NCBI GenBank assembly: GCA_944322285.1
Contig: CALUOR010000021.1
Location: 1 to 62,549 of the forward strand
From: an uncultured Bacteroides sp.
GTDB taxonomy: Bacteria > Bacteroidota > Bacteroidia > Bacteroidales > Bacteroidaceae
Direction of reading: 5' to 3'
DNA length: 62,549 nucleotides
Shown: positions 1-11,600 of the stretch, one piece after another
Numbering within the stretch: the stretch's first letter is position 1
Layout of the letters: each line of letters starts with the position of its first letter
Program-made: the position numbers and the translations under genes
The notes under the pieces: generated by a model
What the model was told of the DNA's origin: nothing
What the model saw: only the letters and a program-made list of their open reading frames with translations
Databases searched by the model: none

Positions 1-70
1 CTTTAGCTCAGTTGGCCAGAGCACGTGATTTGTAATCTCGGGGTCGTTGGTTCGAATCCGACAAGAGGCT
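1..70 (+). tRNA. tRNA-Thr (TGT), 5' end cut by the window
   Basis: Only the first four bases of the acceptor stem are missing. The 3' acceptor strand AAGAGGC (63-69), T-arm with GTTCGAAT and an anticodon loop with TGT at 31-33 are all present. No CCA is encoded. It is the first of a Thr-Tyr-Thr tRNA set in front of tuf, an old arrangement also seen in E. coli near tufB. Confidence 0.93.
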
Positions 71-88
71 CGAAAGGGAAATAGAAAT

Positions 89-171
89 GGGCAAATACCA
101 GAGTGGCCAAATGGGGCAGACTGTAAATCTGCTGGCTTATGCCTTCGGTGGTTCGAATCCATCTTTGCCCA
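89..171 (+). tRNA. tRNA-Tyr (GTA)
   Basis: Acceptor strands GGGCAAA (89-95) and TTTGCCC (164-170) pair fully. The anticodon GTA is at 123-125, and the long variable arm around 133-147 is as expected for a class II tRNA-Tyr. It lies 18 nt after the preceding tRNA-Thr and is probably co-transcribed with it. Confidence 0.96.
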
Positions 172-188
172 CAATTTTAAAGATTCCT

Positions 189-260
<72 letters not shown>

Positions 261-307
261 CTTGATACGAAAGCTGATTATTAATCAAATAAATAACAAG
301 TAAAGCT

Positions 308-1492
308 ATGGCTAAAGAGAAATTCGAACGTACCAAACCGCATGTAAACATTGGTACAATTGGTCACGTAGACCACGGTAAGACAACATTGACCGCTGCT
401 ATTACTACTGTATTGGCAAAGAAAGGTCTTTCTGAAGTGAAGTCTTTCGATCAGATTGATAACGCTCCGGAAGAAAAGGAACGTGGTATCACTATTAATA
501 CTTCTCACGTAGAGTATGAAACTGCTACTCGTCACTATGCACACGTTGACTGCCCGGGACACGCTGACTACGTAAAGAACATGGTAACTGGTGCCGCTCA
601 GATGGATGGTGCTATTATCGTAGTAGCTGCAACTGATGGTCCGATGCCTCAGACTCGCGAGCACATCCTGTTGGCTCGTCAGGTAAACGTTCCGAGATTG
701 GTTGTATTCATGAACAAGTGCGATATGGTAGACGACCCCGAAATGTTGGAGCTCGTTGAAATGGAAATGCGTGAGTTGCTGTCTGCTTATGACTTTGATG
801 GTGACAATACTCCGTTTATCCAGGGTTCTGCTCTTGGCGCATTGAATGGTGTTGAGAAGTGGGAAGAGAAAATCATGGAATTGATGGATGCTTGCGATAC
901 TTGGATTCCTCTGCCTCCGCGTGATATTGATAAGCCGTTCTTGATGCCTGTTGAAGATGTATTCTCTATTACAGGTCGTGGTACGGTTGCTACAGGTCGT
1001 ATTGAGGCTGGTGTCGTTAAGGTAGGTGATGAAGTTGAAATCCTCGGTTTGGGTGAAGATAAGAAGTCTGTTGTAACAGGCGTTGAAATGTTCCGCAAGT
1101 TGTTGGATGAAGGTGAAGCTGGCGATAATGTAGGTCTGTTGCTGCGCGGTATCGACAAGAACGAAATTAAGCGTGGTATGGTACTCTGCAAACCGGGTCA
1201 GATTAAGCCTCACTCTAAATTCAAAGCTTCTATCTATGTTTTGAAGAAAGAAGAAGGTGGCCGTCACACTCCGTTCCACAATAAGTATCGTCCTCAGTTC
1301 TATCTGCGTACTATGGACTGTACAGGTGAAATTACTTTGCCGGAAGGCGTAGAGATGGTTATGCCGGGTGATAACGTGGAAATCACGGTTACTCTGATTT
1401 ATCCGGTTGCCTTGAACGTAGGTTTGCGTTTCGCTATCCGTGAAGGTGGTCGTACGGTAGGTTCTGGTCAGATTACTGAAATTCTTGACTAA
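308..1492 (+). CDS. tuf: Elongation factor Tu
   Basis: EF-Tu is the GTPase that delivers aminoacyl-tRNA to the ribosome. The 394-residue length is normal. The GTP-binding motifs are clear: [10 protein letters not shown] (P-loop, residue ~19 on), DCPGHADY and NKCD, followed by the two beta-barrel domains with the conserved [11 protein letters not shown] segment. The ATG at 308 fits the start [14 protein letters not shown] typical of Bacteroidetes EF-Tu. It lies between tRNA-Thr and tRNA-Trp, apart from the fusA operon where many proteobacteria keep a tuf copy. A hairpin follows within 11 nt of the stop. Confidence 0.99.
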   Translation: MAKEKFERTKPHVNIGTIGHVDHGKTTLTAAITTVLAKKGLSEVKSFDQIDNAPEEKERGITINTSHVEYETATRHYAHVDCPGHADYVKNMVTGAAQMDGAIIVVAATDGPMPQTREHILLARQVNVPRLVVFMNKCDMVDDPEMLELVEMEMRELLSAYDFDGDNTPFIQGSALGALNGVEKWEEKIMELMDACDTWIPLPPRDIDKPFLMPVEDVFSITGRGTVATGRIEAGVVKVGDEVEILGLGEDKKSVVTGVEMFRKLLDEGEAGDNVGLLLRGIDKNEIKRGMVLCKPGQIKPHSKFKASIYVLKKEEGGRHTPFHNKYRPQFYLRTMDCTGEITLPEGVEMVMPGDNVEITVTLIYPVALNVGLRFAIREGGRTVGSGQITEILD

Positions 1493-1502
1493 TAAATAAT
1501 AA

Positions 1503-1537
1503 ATCAGTTCCTGGCATGAAAATGTCGGGAACTGATT
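1503..1537 (+). terminator. Hairpin after tuf, partial terminator or processing site
   Basis: ATCAGTTCCTGGCAT (1503-1517) pairs with ATGTCGGGAACTGAT (1522-1536) over 15 pairs, two of them wobble, around a GAAA-like loop. No run of T follows, so it may be an RNA-processing or attenuation signal between tuf and tRNA-Trp/secE and not a full stop. Confidence 0.6.
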
Positions 1538-1545
1538 ATGTTCAA

Positions 1546-1618
1546 ACGGGAGTAGCTCAGTTGGTAGAGCACCGGTCTCCAAAACCGGGTGTCGGGAGTT
1601 CGAGCCTCTCCTCCCGTG
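1546..1618 (+). tRNA. tRNA-Trp (CCA)
   Basis: Acceptor strands ACGGGAG (1546-1552) and CTCCCGT (1611-1617) pair. The anticodon stem CCGGT/ACCGG encloses CTCCAAA with CCA at 1579-1581. It ends 14 nt before the secE start and must share its transcript. tRNA-Trp just before secE-nusG is a common bacterial arrangement. Confidence 0.97.
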
Positions 1619-1632
1619 CTAATATTATTGCA

Positions 1633-1821
1633 ATGAAAAAGATTGTGAACTATATCAAAGAAACGTACGACGAGCTTGTTCATAAGGTGTCGTGGCCTAC
1701 GTATGCAGAACTGACCAACAGTGCGGTAGTTGTTTTATATGCTTCCCTGCTTATTGCATTGGTGGTGTTTGTAATGGACTTCTGTTTCCAACATGTAATG
1801 GAGTTTGTGTATCCACATTAA
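1633..1821 (+). CDS. secE: Preprotein translocase subunit SecE
   Basis: SecE clamps SecY in the SecYEG protein-export channel. The reading frame is open further upstream through tRNA-Trp, but the ATG at 1633 gives a 62-residue protein, the usual size of the single-span SecE. The conserved amphipathic segment with VSWPT is followed by one hydrophobic helix (about residues 31-50). nusG follows after 12 nt. Confidence 0.95.
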   Translation: MKKIVNYIKETYDELVHKVSWPTYAELTNSAVVVLYASLLIALVVFVMDFCFQHVMEFVYPH

Positions 1822-1833
1822 AAGTACGGAGAA

Positions 1834-2376
1834 ATGTCTGAGATTGAAAAGAAATGGTACGTTTTACGTGCTATAAGCGGAAAAGAATCTAAGGTTAAGG
1901 AGTATCTTGAGGCTGATATTAGAAACAGCGACCTTGGAGATTACGTGTCTCAGGTGTTGATTCCTACCGAAAAGGTGTATCAGGTTCGCAATGGCAAGAA
2001 GATTGTGAAAGAGAGAAGTTATCTTCCCGGATACGTCTTGGTAGAAGCGGCTCTTGTTGGTGAGGTGGCTCATCATTTGCGGAATACTCCTAATGTGATT
2101 GGTTTCTTGGGGGGAATGGATAAACCTGTTCCTTTGAGACAATCGGAAGTCAATCGAATTCTTGGCACGGTAGATGAACTGCAGGATGCTGTAGAGGATT
2201 TGAATATACCCTATGTCGTTGGTGAGACGGTGAAGGTGAATTATGGTCCTTTCAGTGGTTTTAGCGGTATCATTGAAGAAGTGAATGCTGAGAAGAAAAA
2301 GTTGAAGGTCATGGTAAAGATATTCGGGCGGAAAACGCCGCTTGAATTGGGCTTTATGCAAGTTGAAAAGGAATGA
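1834..2376 (+). CDS. nusG: Transcription termination/antitermination factor NusG
   Basis: NusG binds RNA polymerase and links it to Rho and to the leading ribosome. The 180-residue protein starts with the NGN domain ([13 protein letters not shown], then [11 protein letters not shown]) and ends with a KOW domain ([13 protein letters not shown]). The secE-nusG-rplK order is the standard bacterial one. Confidence 0.98.
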   Translation: MSEIEKKWYVLRAISGKESKVKEYLEADIRNSDLGDYVSQVLIPTEKVYQVRNGKKIVKERSYLPGYVLVEAALVGEVAHHLRNTPNVIGFLGGMDKPVPLRQSEVNRILGTVDELQDAVEDLNIPYVVGETVKVNYGPFSGFSGIIEEVNAEKKKLKVMVKIFGRKTPLELGFMQVEKE

Positions 2377-2436
2377 CACAGGTGTTACGCTGTGTTATTC
2401 AACGTCATTAATGTAATATATAAATCAATTTTAACA

Positions 2437-2880
2437 ATGGCTAAAGAAGTTGCTGGACTAATCAAATTACAGATTAAAGGAGGCGCTGCAAATCCATCTC
2501 CTCCCGTAGGCCCTGCATTGGGTTCTAAGGGTATTAACATTATGGAGTTTTGCAAGCAATTCAATGCCAGAACCCAGGACAAGGCAGGAAAGATTCTTCC
2601 TGTTATCATCACTTATTATGCTGATAAGTCTTTCGATTTCGTAATTAAGACTCCTCCTGTGGCTATTCAGTTACTGGAGCTGACGAAGGTTAAGAGCGGA
2701 TCGGCAGAACCGAATCGTAAGAAAGTTGCTGAGATTACTTGGGAACAAGTTCGTACGATTGCTCAGGATAAGTTGGTCGACTTGAACTGTTTTACCGTTG
2801 AGGCTGCTATGAAAATGGTTGCCGGTACGGCTAGAAGTATGGGTATCACAGTTAAGGGGGAATTCCCGGTTAATAACTAA
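2437..2880 (+). CDS. rplK: 50S ribosomal protein L11
   Basis: L11 forms the GTPase-associated centre with 23S rRNA. The frame is open upstream from 2392, but the ATG at 2437 starts the family-typical [13 protein letters not shown], giving 147 residues. The proline-rich [20 protein letters not shown] segment near the N-terminus is diagnostic. A short 6-bp hairpin (2376-2395) lies in the spacer after nusG; its role is unknown. Confidence 0.98.
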   Translation: MAKEVAGLIKLQIKGGAANPSPPVGPALGSKGINIMEFCKQFNARTQDKAGKILPVIITYYADKSFDFVIKTPPVAIQLLELTKVKSGSAEPNRKKVAEITWEQVRTIAQDKLVDLNCFTVEAAMKMVAGTARSMGITVKGEFPVNN

Positions 2881-2895
2881 TAAACTTCAATTAGA

Positions 2896-3594
2896 ATGGG
2901 TAAACTGACAAAAAATCAAAAGTTAGCTGCAGAGAAAATTGAAGCAGGGAAAGCATACTCTCTTAAAGAAGCTTCCGCTTTGGTAAAAGAGATTACTTTT
3001 ACAAAGTTTGATGCTTCTTTGGATATCGATGTCCGCTTGGGTGTTGACCCCCGTAAGGCTAACCAGATGGTGAGAGGTGTCGTTTCACTTCCTCATGGTA
3101 CTGGTAAGGTTACGCGTGTCTTGGTGTTGTGTACACCGGATGCTGAAGCTGCTGCGAAAGAGGCTGGAGCAGATTATGTTGGTCTTGACGAGTATATCGA
3201 AAAGATTAAAGGTGGATGGACTGATGTGGATGTAATTATCACTATGCCATCTATCATGGGTAAAATTGGTGCGCTCGGTCGTATTCTTGGTCCTCGTGGA
3301 CTGATGCCGAATCCGAAGAGTGGCACTGTAACTATGGATGTCGCTAAAGCTGTTAGAGAAGTTAAACAAGGTAAGATTGACTTTAAGGTTGATAAGAGCG
3401 GTATTGTTCATACTTCTATCGGTAAAGTTTCATTTAGTGCTGATCAAATTCGTGACAATGCGAAAGAATTCATCTCTACTTTGATTAAATTGAAACCGAC
3501 TGCAGCCAAGGGTACATATATTAAGAGTATTTATCTTTCTAGTACAATGAGTGCGGGTATCAAGATAGACCCGAAATCAGTAGAGGAAATCTAA
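2896..3594 (+). CDS. rplA: 50S ribosomal protein L1
   Basis: L1 forms the mobile stalk at the E site of the ribosome. The 232 residues contain the family signature around [19 protein letters not shown]. It starts 15 nt after rplK. In other bacteria L1 represses this operon by binding its mRNA; I did not identify such a site here. Confidence 0.98.
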   Translation: MGKLTKNQKLAAEKIEAGKAYSLKEASALVKEITFTKFDASLDIDVRLGVDPRKANQMVRGVVSLPHGTGKVTRVLVLCTPDAEAAAKEAGADYVGLDEYIEKIKGGWTDVDVIITMPSIMGKIGALGRILGPRGLMPNPKSGTVTMDVAKAVREVKQGKIDFKVDKSGIVHTSIGKVSFSADQIRDNAKEFISTLIKLKPTAAKGTYIKSIYLSSTMSAGIKIDPKSVEEI

Positions 3595-3609
3595 TAAAAT
3601 GGACTAATC

Positions 3610-4128
3610 ATGAGAAAGGAAGATAAAAGTACGATTATTGAGCAGATTGCTGCTACCGTAAAAGAATATAGCCATTTCTATTTGGTTGACACCACTGCAA
3701 TGAATGCGGCTTCTACCAGTGCATTGCGTGCTGCTTGTTTTAAGGCGGGCATCAAGTTGATGGTAGTTAAGAATTCGTTGCTTCACAAGGCTTTGGAAAG
3801 CTTGGAGGAGGATTATTCTCCGCTTTATGGTTGCCTGAAAGGAACGACCGCTGTGATGTTCTGTGATGTGGCAAATGTTCCGGCTAAGTTAATAAAAGAC
3901 AAGGCTAAGGATGGCATTCCGGGATTGAAGGCAGCTTATGCTGAAGAAAGCTTCTATGTTGGTGCTGACCAGTTGGATGCTCTCGTAGCTATTAAGAGTA
4001 AAAATGAGGTTATTGCTGAAATTGTGGCTTTGCTGCAATCGCCGGCCAAGAACGTTATTTCTGCTCTGCAGTCAGGTGGTAACACCCTTCACGGAGTCCT
4101 CAAAACTCTTGGTGAACGCGAAGCGTAA
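3610..4128 (+). CDS. rplJ: 50S ribosomal protein L10
   Basis: L10 anchors the L7/L12 dimers to the large subunit. The 172-residue product begins MRKEDKSTIIEQIAATVKEY and has the globular rRNA-binding part followed by the C-terminal helix that recruits L7/L12. An 88-nt spacer separates it from rplL. Confidence 0.97.
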   Translation: MRKEDKSTIIEQIAATVKEYSHFYLVDTTAMNAASTSALRAACFKAGIKLMVVKNSLLHKALESLEEDYSPLYGCLKGTTAVMFCDVANVPAKLIKDKAKDGIPGLKAAYAEESFYVGADQLDALVAIKSKNEVIAEIVALLQSPAKNVISALQSGGNTLHGVLKTLGEREA

Positions 4129-4216
4129 GGCTTCGTAAAAACAAACAGGTCAGTTTAAATGGCCGTAAACAAATTAATCAATTTATTTAGTATTAAACAA
4201 TTAAATTCATACAAAA

Positions 4217-4594
4217 ATGGCAGATTTGAAAGCTTTTGCAGAACAATTAGTTAACTTGACAGTAAAAGAAGTTAATGAACTTGCAACAATCTTGAAGGAA
4301 GAATATGGTATTGAACCTGCTGCTGCAGCTGTTGCTGTTGCTGCCGGCCCTGCTGCTGGTGGTGCTGCTGCCGCAGAAGAAAAGACTTCTTTCGATGTAG
4401 TATTGAAGAGTGCTGGCTCAGCTAAACTTCAGGTAGTTAAAGCCGTTAAGGAAGCTTGCGGTCTTGGCTTGAAGGAAGCTAAGGATTTGGTAGACGGTGC
4501 TCCTAGCACAGTTAAAGAAGGTTTGGCTAAGGACGAAGCAGAATCACTGAAGAAAACATTGGAAGAAGCTGGAGCTGAAGTTGAACTTAAATAA
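4217..4594 (+). CDS. rplL: 50S ribosomal protein L7/L12
   Basis: L7/L12 is the multicopy stalk protein that recruits translation GTPases. The 125 residues have the N-terminal dimerisation helix, an alanine/glycine hinge (about residues 36-57) and the C-terminal domain with KVIKAVRE-like [23 protein letters not shown] terminator-like hairpin 25 nt downstream probably lets the cell make more L7/L12 than RNA polymerase. Confidence 0.98.
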   Translation: MADLKAFAEQLVNLTVKEVNELATILKEEYGIEPAAAAVAVAAGPAAGGAAAAEEKTSFDVVLKSAGSAKLQVVKAVKEACGLGLKEAKDLVDGAPSTVKEGLAKDEAESLKKTLEEAGAEVELK

Positions 4595-4619
4595 CATTAG
4601 CCTGTAAATCAGGTAATTC

Positions 4620-4658
4620 GGTTAGGAACCCTTGTGGAGAAGGGTTCTTAACCTTTTT
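4620..4658 (+). terminator. Attenuator/terminator between rplL and rpoB
   Basis: GGTTAGGAACCCTT (4620-4633) pairs with AAGGGTTCTTAACC (4640-4653) over 14 pairs with one wobble, followed by five T. This is a canonical intrinsic terminator shape. As rpoB begins 42 nt later with no clear promoter in between, partial read-through is likely, as in the E. coli rplL-rpoB attenuator. Confidence 0.85.
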
Positions 4659-4699
4659 GTGTATATATTTAAAATTCACTCCTACAAATCCATTATCAG

Positions 4700-7600
4700 A
4701 TGTCTTCAAATACTGTAAATCAAAGAGTTAATTTCGCTACGACTAAAAATCCGTTGGAATATCCGGATTTTTTGGAAGTACAATTGAAGTCATTCAAAGA
4801 CTTTTTACAACTGGACACTCCTCCCGAAAAACGTAAGAAAGAGGGATTGTATAAAGTATTTGCTGAGAACTTCCCCATTGCCGATACAAGAAACAATTTT
4901 GTGCTTGAGTTTTTGGATTACTATATTGATCCGCCGCGTTATACAATAGATGAATGTATAGAGCGGGGGCTTACTTATAGTGTTCCTTTAAAAGCAAAAT
5001 TGAAATTGTATTGTACAGATCCTGATCATGAAGATTTTGATACGGTTATTCAGGATGTGTTTCTTGGCCCGATTCCTTATATGACGGATAAGGCAACGTT
5101 TGTAATTAATGGTGCTGAGCGTGTAGTTGTTTCTCAATTGCACCGCTCTCCTGGTGTGTTCTTTGGTCAAAGTGTGCATGCGAATGGTACGAAGTTGTAT
5201 TCTGCCCGTATTATACCGTTCAAAGGCTCTTGGATAGAGTTTGCTACAGACATTAATAATGTTATGTATGCTTACATTGATCGTAAGAAGAAGTTGCCTG
5301 TTACAACATTGTTGCGTGCTATTGGTTTTGAGAATGATAAGGATATTCTTGAGATATTCAATTTGGCGGAAGATGTAAAGGTGAATAAAGCCAATCTGAA
5401 AAAAATCATCGGACGTAAGTTGGCAGCACGTGTGTTGAAAACATGGATTGAGGACTTTGTAGATGAGGATACCGGTGAAGTGGTTTCTATTGAGCGTAAT
5501 GAAGTCGTTATTGACCGTGAAACAGTAATTGAACCGGAACATATCGATATTATATTGGAGTCGGGTGTTCAAAACATTCTTGTGCATAAGGATGAACCTA
5601 ATCAGTCCGACTATTCTATTATATATAACACATTGCAGAAGGACCCCAGCAACTCTGAAAAAGAGGCCGTATTGTATATATACCGTCAATTGCGTAATGC
5701 GGATCCTGCTGATGATGCAAGTGCGCGTGAAGTTATTAATAATTTGTTCTTTTCTGAGAAGAGATACGATCTAGGTGAGGTCGGTCGTTACCGTATTAAC
5801 AAGAAGCTGAACTTGACGACTGACATGAATGTTCGTGTCTTAACTAAGGAAGATATTATTGAGATTATCAAATATTTAATAGAGCTGATTAACTCGAAAG
5901 CTGTTGTTGACGATATTGACCATTTGAGTAATCGTCGTGTTCGTACGGTAGGCGAACAGCTTTCTAATCAGTTTGCTATTGGTTTGGCCCGTATGTCACG
6001 TACGATTCGTGAACGTATGAATGTGCGTGATAATGAGGTGTTTACTCCGATAGATTTGATTAATGCGAAGACTATATCTTCGGTGATTAATTCATTTTTT
6101 GGTACGAATGCTTTGTCTCAGTTTATGGATCAGACTAATCCATTGGCTGAAATTACGCATAAGCGTCGTATGTCTGCCTTAGGTCCTGGTGGTTTGTCTC
6201 GTGAACGTGCAGGTTTTGAGGTACGTGACGTGCATTATACGCATTATGGACGTTTGTGTCCTATTGAAACACCCGAAGGTCCGAACATTGGTCTGATTTC
6301 ATCTTTGTGTGTCTTTGCTAAGATTAACGATCTTGGCTTTATAGAAACTCCTTATCGCAAGGTTGAAAACGGAAGGGTTGATTTGTCGGAGAATGGCTTG
6401 ATTTATTTGAGTGCAGAGGAAGAAGAAGCTAAAATTATAGCACAGGGTAATGCTCCTTTGAATGATGATGGCACATTTATTCGCGATAGAGTAAAGGCAC
6501 GTCAAGATGCGGATTACCCGGTTGTTGCTCCAGATCAAGTGGAGTTGATGGATGTTTCGCCTCAACAGATCGCGTCAATTGCGGCTTCGTTGATTCCTTT
6601 CTTGGAGCATGATGATGCTAACCGTGCATTGATGGGATCGAACATGATGCGTCAAGCTGTACCTTTGTTAAGAAGTGAGGCTCCTATTGTAGGCACTGGC
6701 ATCGAGCGACAATTGGTTCGTGATTCTCGCACTCAGATTGCTGCTGAAGGTGAGGGCGTCGTGGATTTTGTTGATGCGACTACTATCCGTATTTTGTATG
6801 ATCGTACAGAAGATGAAGATTTTGTAAGCTTCGAGCCTGCTTTGAAGGAATATCATATTCCAAAATGGAGACGTACGAATCAAAGTATGACTATAGACTT
6901 GCGTCCGATCTGTGAGAAGGGGCAACGGGTAACTAAAGGACAGATCTTGACCGAAGGTTATTCAACAGAAAATGGTGAATTGGCTTTAGGCAAGAATTTG
7001 TTGGTTGCTTATATGCCATGGAAAGGATATAATTATGAGGATGCAATCGTGTTGAATGAGCGTGTCGTTCGTGAAGACCTTTTGACATCCGTACACGTTG
7101 AGGAATTCTCTTTGGAAGTACGTGAGACCAAGCGCGGTATGGAGGAGTTGACATCTGACATACCTAATGTAAGTGAAGATGCAACAAAAGACTTGGATGA
7201 GAATGGTATTGTGCGTGTGGGTGCACGTATTGAGCCGGGCGATATCCTGATTGGTAAAATTACTCCAAAGGGCGAGTCCGATCCTTCTCCGGAGGAAAAA
7301 TTGTTGCGTGCTATTTTTGGAGATAAGGCTGGTGATGTGAAAGATGCGTCTTTGAAAGCTTCTCCTTCATTAAAGGGCGTTGTTATTGGTAAGCGATTAT
7401 TTTCACGTGTAATCAAGAGTCGTAGTTCAAAAATGGCGGATAAAGTCGTTTTGCAGAAACTTGATGACGATTTTGAGGAAAAAGTCGCAGATTTGCGTAG
7501 AATTCTGATTAATAAATTGCTGAAGCTTACTGAAAATTATACATCGGAAGGTGTGAAGGATTATATGGGTGCGGATGTGATAGCAAAGGGTGCTAATTTC

Positions 7601-8512
7601 CATGCTTCAGATTTTAGTGACTTGGATTTTACGTCAATTCAGCTCATTGGTTGGACTAAGGACGAACATACAAATGGATTGATTCGTGCTTTAGTGATGA
7701 ACTTCATCAAGAAATACAAGGAACTTGATGCCGAGTTGAAACGCAAGAAATTCGCCATAACAATTGGAGATGAGCTTCCTGCCGGTATAATTCAACTGGC
7801 TAAAGTTTATATAGCCAAGAAGCGTAAAATCGGTGTAGGTGATAAGATGGCCGGTCGTCATGGTAATAAGGGTATTGTCTCTCGTGTGGTTCGTCAGGAG
7901 GACATGCCGTTCTTGGCCGATGGAACTCCGGTGGATATTGTGTTGAATCCGTTGGGTGTGCCGTCTCGTATGAATATTGGTCAGATATTTGAGGCCGTAT
8001 TGGGTAGTGCCGGGAAGAAGCTGGGTGTAAAATTTGCTACTCCTATTTTCGATGGTGCTACATTGGACGATTTGAATGAGTGGACAGACAAGGCTGGTTT
8101 GCCGCGTTATGGTAAAACAACTTTGTACGATGGAGGTACAGGTGAGGCATTTGAACAACAGGCAACGGTAGGTGTAACCTATATGTTGAAGTTGGGGCAC
8201 ATGGTTGAAGATAAAATGCACGCACGTTCTATAGGTCCGTACTCACTGATTACTCAACAACCTTTGGGTGGTAAAGCGCAGTTTGGTGGCCAGCGTTTCG
8301 GAGAAATGGAGGTTTGGGCACTTGAAGCCTTTGGCGCCGCACACATTCTGCAAGAGATTCTGACAATTAAGTCGGATGATGTAGTAGGACGTTCGAAAGC
8401 TTATGAGGCTATTGTGAAAGGTGAACCAATGCCTGCACCGGGTATTCCTGAGTCGTTGAACGTATTGTTGCATGAGTTGAGAGGTTTGGGTCTGAGTATC
8501 CACTTAGAATAA
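4700..8512 (+). CDS. rpoB: DNA-directed RNA polymerase subunit beta
   Basis: Beta subunit of the RNA polymerase core; 1270 residues, normal for the phylum. The rifampicin region reads [25 protein letters not shown] in pieces typical of a susceptible enzyme (Asp, His and Ser at the three common resistance positions). Other landmarks are [12 protein letters not shown] and the C-terminal [14 protein letters not shown]. It starts after the rplL attenuator and is followed by a 98-nt repeat-rich spacer before rpoC. Confidence 0.99.
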   Translation: MSSNTVNQRVNFATTKNPLEYPDFLEVQLKSFKDFLQLDTPPEKRKKEGLYKVFAENFPIADTRNNFVLEFLDYYIDPPRYTIDECIERGLTYSVPLKAKLKLYCTDPDHEDFDTVIQDVFLGPIPYMTDKATFVINGAERVVVSQLHRSPGVFFGQSVHANGTKLYSARIIPFKGSWIEFATDINNVMYAYIDRKKKLPVTTLLRAIGFENDKDILEIFNLAEDVKVNKANLKKIIGRKLAARVLKTWIEDFVDEDTGEVVSIERNEVVIDRETVIEPEHIDIILESGVQNILVHKDEPNQSDYSIIYNTLQKDPSNSEKEAVLYIYRQLRNADPADDASAREVINNLFFSEKRYDLGEVGRYRINKKLNLTTDMNVRVLTKEDIIEIIKYLIELINSKAVVDDIDHLSNRRVRTVGEQLSNQFAIGLARMSRTIRERMNVRDNEVFTPIDLINAKTISSVINSFFGTNALSQFMDQTNPLAEITHKRRMSALGPGGLSRERAGFEVRDVHYTHYGRLCPIETPEGPNIGLISSLCVFAKINDLGFIETPYRKVENGRVDLSENGLIYLSAEEEEAKIIAQGNAPLNDDGTFIRDRVKARQDADYPVVAPDQVELMDVSPQQIASIAASLIPFLEHDDANRALMGSNMMRQAVPLLRSEAPIVGTGIERQLVRDSRTQIAAEGEGVVDFVDATTIRILYDRTEDEDFVSFEPALKEYHIPKWRRTNQSMTIDLRPICEKGQRVTKGQILTEGYSTENGELALGKNLLVAYMPWKGYNYEDAIVLNERVVREDLLTSVHVEEFSLEVRETKRGMEELTSDIPNVSEDATKDLDENGIVRVGARIEPGDILIGKITPKGESDPSPEEKLLRAIFGDKAGDVKDASLKASPSLKGVVIGKRLFSRVIKSRSSKMADKVVLQKLDDDFEEKVADLRRILINKLLKLTENYTSEGVKDYMGADVIAKGANFHASDFSDLDFTSIQLIGWTKDEHTNGLIRALVMNFIKKYKELDAELKRKKFAITIGDELPAGIIQLAKVYIAKKRKIGVGDKMAGRHGNKGIVSRVVRQEDMPFLADGTPVDIVLNPLGVPSRMNIGQIFEAVLGSAGKKLGVKFATPIFDGATLDDLNEWTDKAGLPRYGKTTLYDGGTGEAFEQQATVGVTYMLKLGHMVEDKMHARSIGPYSLITQQPLGGKAQFGGQRFGEMEVWALEAFGAAHILQEILTIKSDDVVGRSKAYEAIVKGEPMPAPGIPESLNVLLHELRGLGLSIHLE

Positions 8513-8520
8513 ATGAATAA

Positions 8521-8598
8521 TTGATAATTGGGGATGAACTATGAGTCTTGTCATCCTCAATTGTCAACTTTCAATTTTTCAATTGTCAATTATCAATT
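8521..8598 (+). repeat. AT-rich inverted repeats in the rpoB-rpoC spacer
   Basis: TTGATAATTGGGGATGA (8521-8537) pairs with TCATCCTCAATTGTCAA (8551-8567) over 17 bp with two wobbles. It is followed by further TCAATT/CAATTGTCAATTATCAATT units (8570-8598) that could pair with the left arm instead. This low-complexity CAATT-type repeat fills nearly the whole spacer; no promoter was recognised. Confidence 0.75.
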
Positions 8599-8610
8599 AA
8601 TATATAAAGT

Positions 8611-11600
8611 ATGGCTTTTAGAAAAGATAATAAGATAAAGAGTAATTTCTCGAAAATCTCTATCGGTTTGGCTTCTCCGGAAGAAATCCTTGAGAATTCG
8701 AGTGGTGAAGTATTAAAGCCTGAAACCATTAATTACCGTACTTACAAGCCTGAACGCGATGGCCTGTTTTGTGAGCGCATCTTTGGCCCGGTTAAAGATT
8801 ATGAGTGCCATTGCGGTAAGTATAAACGTATTCGTTACAAGGGTATTGTTTGTGACCGATGCGGTGTGGAGGTCACGGAAAAGAAGGTGCGTCGTGAGCG
8901 TACCGGTCATATCCAGTTGGTTGTGCCTGTGGCTCATATTTGGTATTTCCGTTCTCTCCCTAATAAAATCGGCTATTTGTTAGGCTTGCCTACAAAAAAG
9001 TTGGATGCCATTATTTATTATGAACGTTACGTTGTTATCCAGCCGGGTGTGCTGGCCGATGAGGTCGCTCAATATGATTTGTTGGAAGAAACCGAATATT
9101 TGGATTTGTTGGAGAAACTTCCGAAAGAGAATCAATATTTGGAGGATTCCGACCCCAATAAGTTTATTGCCAAGATGGGTGCCGAAGCCATCTATGACTT
9201 GCTGGCTCATCTGGATTTGGATGCTTTGTCTTACGAATTGCGTCATCGAGCCAACAACGATGCATCCCAGCAGCGTAAGAATGAGGCGTTGAAGCGTTTG
9301 CAGGTTGTAGAATCTTTCCGCGCATCGCGGGGACGAAACAAACCTGAATGGATGATTATGCGTATTATTCCTGTCATTCCTCCTGAGTTACGTCCATTGG
9401 TGCCGTTGGACGGTGGTCGTTTTGCCACTTCCGACTTGAATGACTTGTATCGTCGCGTGATTATCCGTAACAATCGTTTGAAGCGTTTGATTGAGATCAA
9501 GGCTCCTGAAGTGATTCTTCGCAATGAGAAACGTATGTTGCAGGAGGCTGTTGATTCATTGTTTGACAATTCTCGCAAGTCCAGTGCGGTTAAGACCGAT
9601 TCCAATCGTCCGCTCAAGTCTTTGTCTGACAGCTTGAAAGGTAAGCAAGGACGTTTCCGTCAGAACTTGTTGGGTAAGCGTGTAGACTATTCTGCACGTT
9701 CGGTTATTGTTGTCGGTCCTGAACTGCGTATGGGCGAATGTGGTATACCGAAACTGATGGCTGCAGAACTTTATAAGCCGTTCATTATCCGTAAATTGAT
9801 AGAACGCGGTATTGTAAAGACGGTGAAGAGCGCAAAGAAAATTGTAGACCGCAAGGAACCTGTGATTTGGGATATCTTGGAGCATGTAATGAAAGGGCAT
9901 CCTGTGTTATTGAACCGTGCCCCGACACTGCACCGCTTGGGTATTCAGGCTTTCCAACCGAAGATGATAGAAGGAAAGGCTATCCAGTTGCATCCGCTGG
10001 CATGTACGGCTTTCAACGCCGACTTCGATGGTGACCAGATGGCCGTTCACTTACCTTTGAGTAATGAGGCGGTATTGGAAGCTCAGTTGCTTATGCTCCA
10101 ATCGCATAACATCTTGAATCCGGCTAATGGCGCTCCTATTACAGTGCCCGCACAGGATATGGTGCTTGGCTTGTATTATATTACAAAATTGCGTAAAGGC
10201 GCCAAAGGTGAGGGATTGACATTCTATGGTCCAGAAGAAGCTTTGATTGCTTATAATGAAGGGAAGTGTGATATTCATGCTCCGGTAAGTGTCATCGTGA
10301 ATGATGTGGATGAAAATGGGAATGTGGTGAAGAAGATGATGCATGATACTTCTGTCGGTCGTGTGATTGTGAATGAATTGGTGCCTGATGAAGCTGGATA
10401 TATCAATACCATTATTTCAAAAAAGTCTCTTCGTGATATTATTAGCCACGTAATTAAAGTGTGTGGTGTATCTAAGGCGGCAGATTTCTTGGATGGCATC
10501 AAGAATCTGGGATATTATATGGCATTCAAGGGAGGTCTGTCCTTCAACTTGGGTGATATTATTATTCCAGAAGAAAAAGAGGCGTTGGTGCAGAAGGGAT
10601 ATGATGAGGTGGAGCAGGTTATCAATAACTATAACATGGGTATCATCACCAATAATGAACGTTATAATCAAGTGATTGATATTTGGACACATGTCAACTC
10701 CGAGTTGTCTAACATCTTGATGAAGACAATCTCAGCCGATGACCAAGGTTTCAACTCTGTATACATGATGCTTGATTCCGGTGCCCGTGGTTCTAAAGAA
10801 CAGATTCGTCAGTTGTCCGGTATGCGTGGTTTGATGGCAAAACCGCAAAAGGCCGGTGCGGAAGGTGGTCAGATCATTGAGAATCCTATCTTGTCGAACT
10901 TTAAGGAAGGTTTGTCTGTGTTGGAGTACTTTATCTCTACGCACGGTGCTCGTAAAGGTTTGGCCGATACGGCCTTGAAGACGGCTGACGCCGGATATTT
11001 GACACGTCGTTTGGTTGATGTCTCACATGATGTGATTATCAATGAAGAAGATTGTGGCACCTTGCGTGGTCTTGTATGTACGGCTTTGAAGAATAATGAT
11101 GAGACTATCGCTACGTTGTATGAACGTATTTTGGGTCGTGTCTCAGTACATGACATCGTACATCCTACCACAGGTGAACTGATTGTTGCTGGTGGTGAGG
11201 AAATCACTGAGGCTATTGCGCAAAAAATAGAGGAATCACCTATCGAAAGCGTGGAAATCCGTTCGGTGTTGACATGCGAGTCCAAGAAAGGCGTTTGTGC
11301 TAAATGTTATGGGCGTAACTTGGCTACTAGTCGCATGGTGCAGAAGGGCGAGGCCGTGGGTGTTATTGCTGCTCAGTCTATTGGTGAGCCGGGTACTCAG
11401 TTGACGCTTCGAACATTCCACGCCGGTGGTACGGCTGCAAACATTGCTGCCAATGCAAGTATTGTGGCTAAGAATAATGCTCGTTTGGAATTTGAGGAAC
11501 TTCGTACGGTGGATGTCGTTGATGAAGCGGGTGAACCGGCTAAAGTTGTTGTTGGACGTTTGGCTGAATTGCGTTTCGTGGATGTCAATACGGATATTGT

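Noticed and set aside
281-1582. 433-codon open frame on the minus strand opposite tuf
   Set aside because: It is the antisense shadow of tuf; the composition (His/Thr/Arg-rich) and lack of any family pattern speak against translation.
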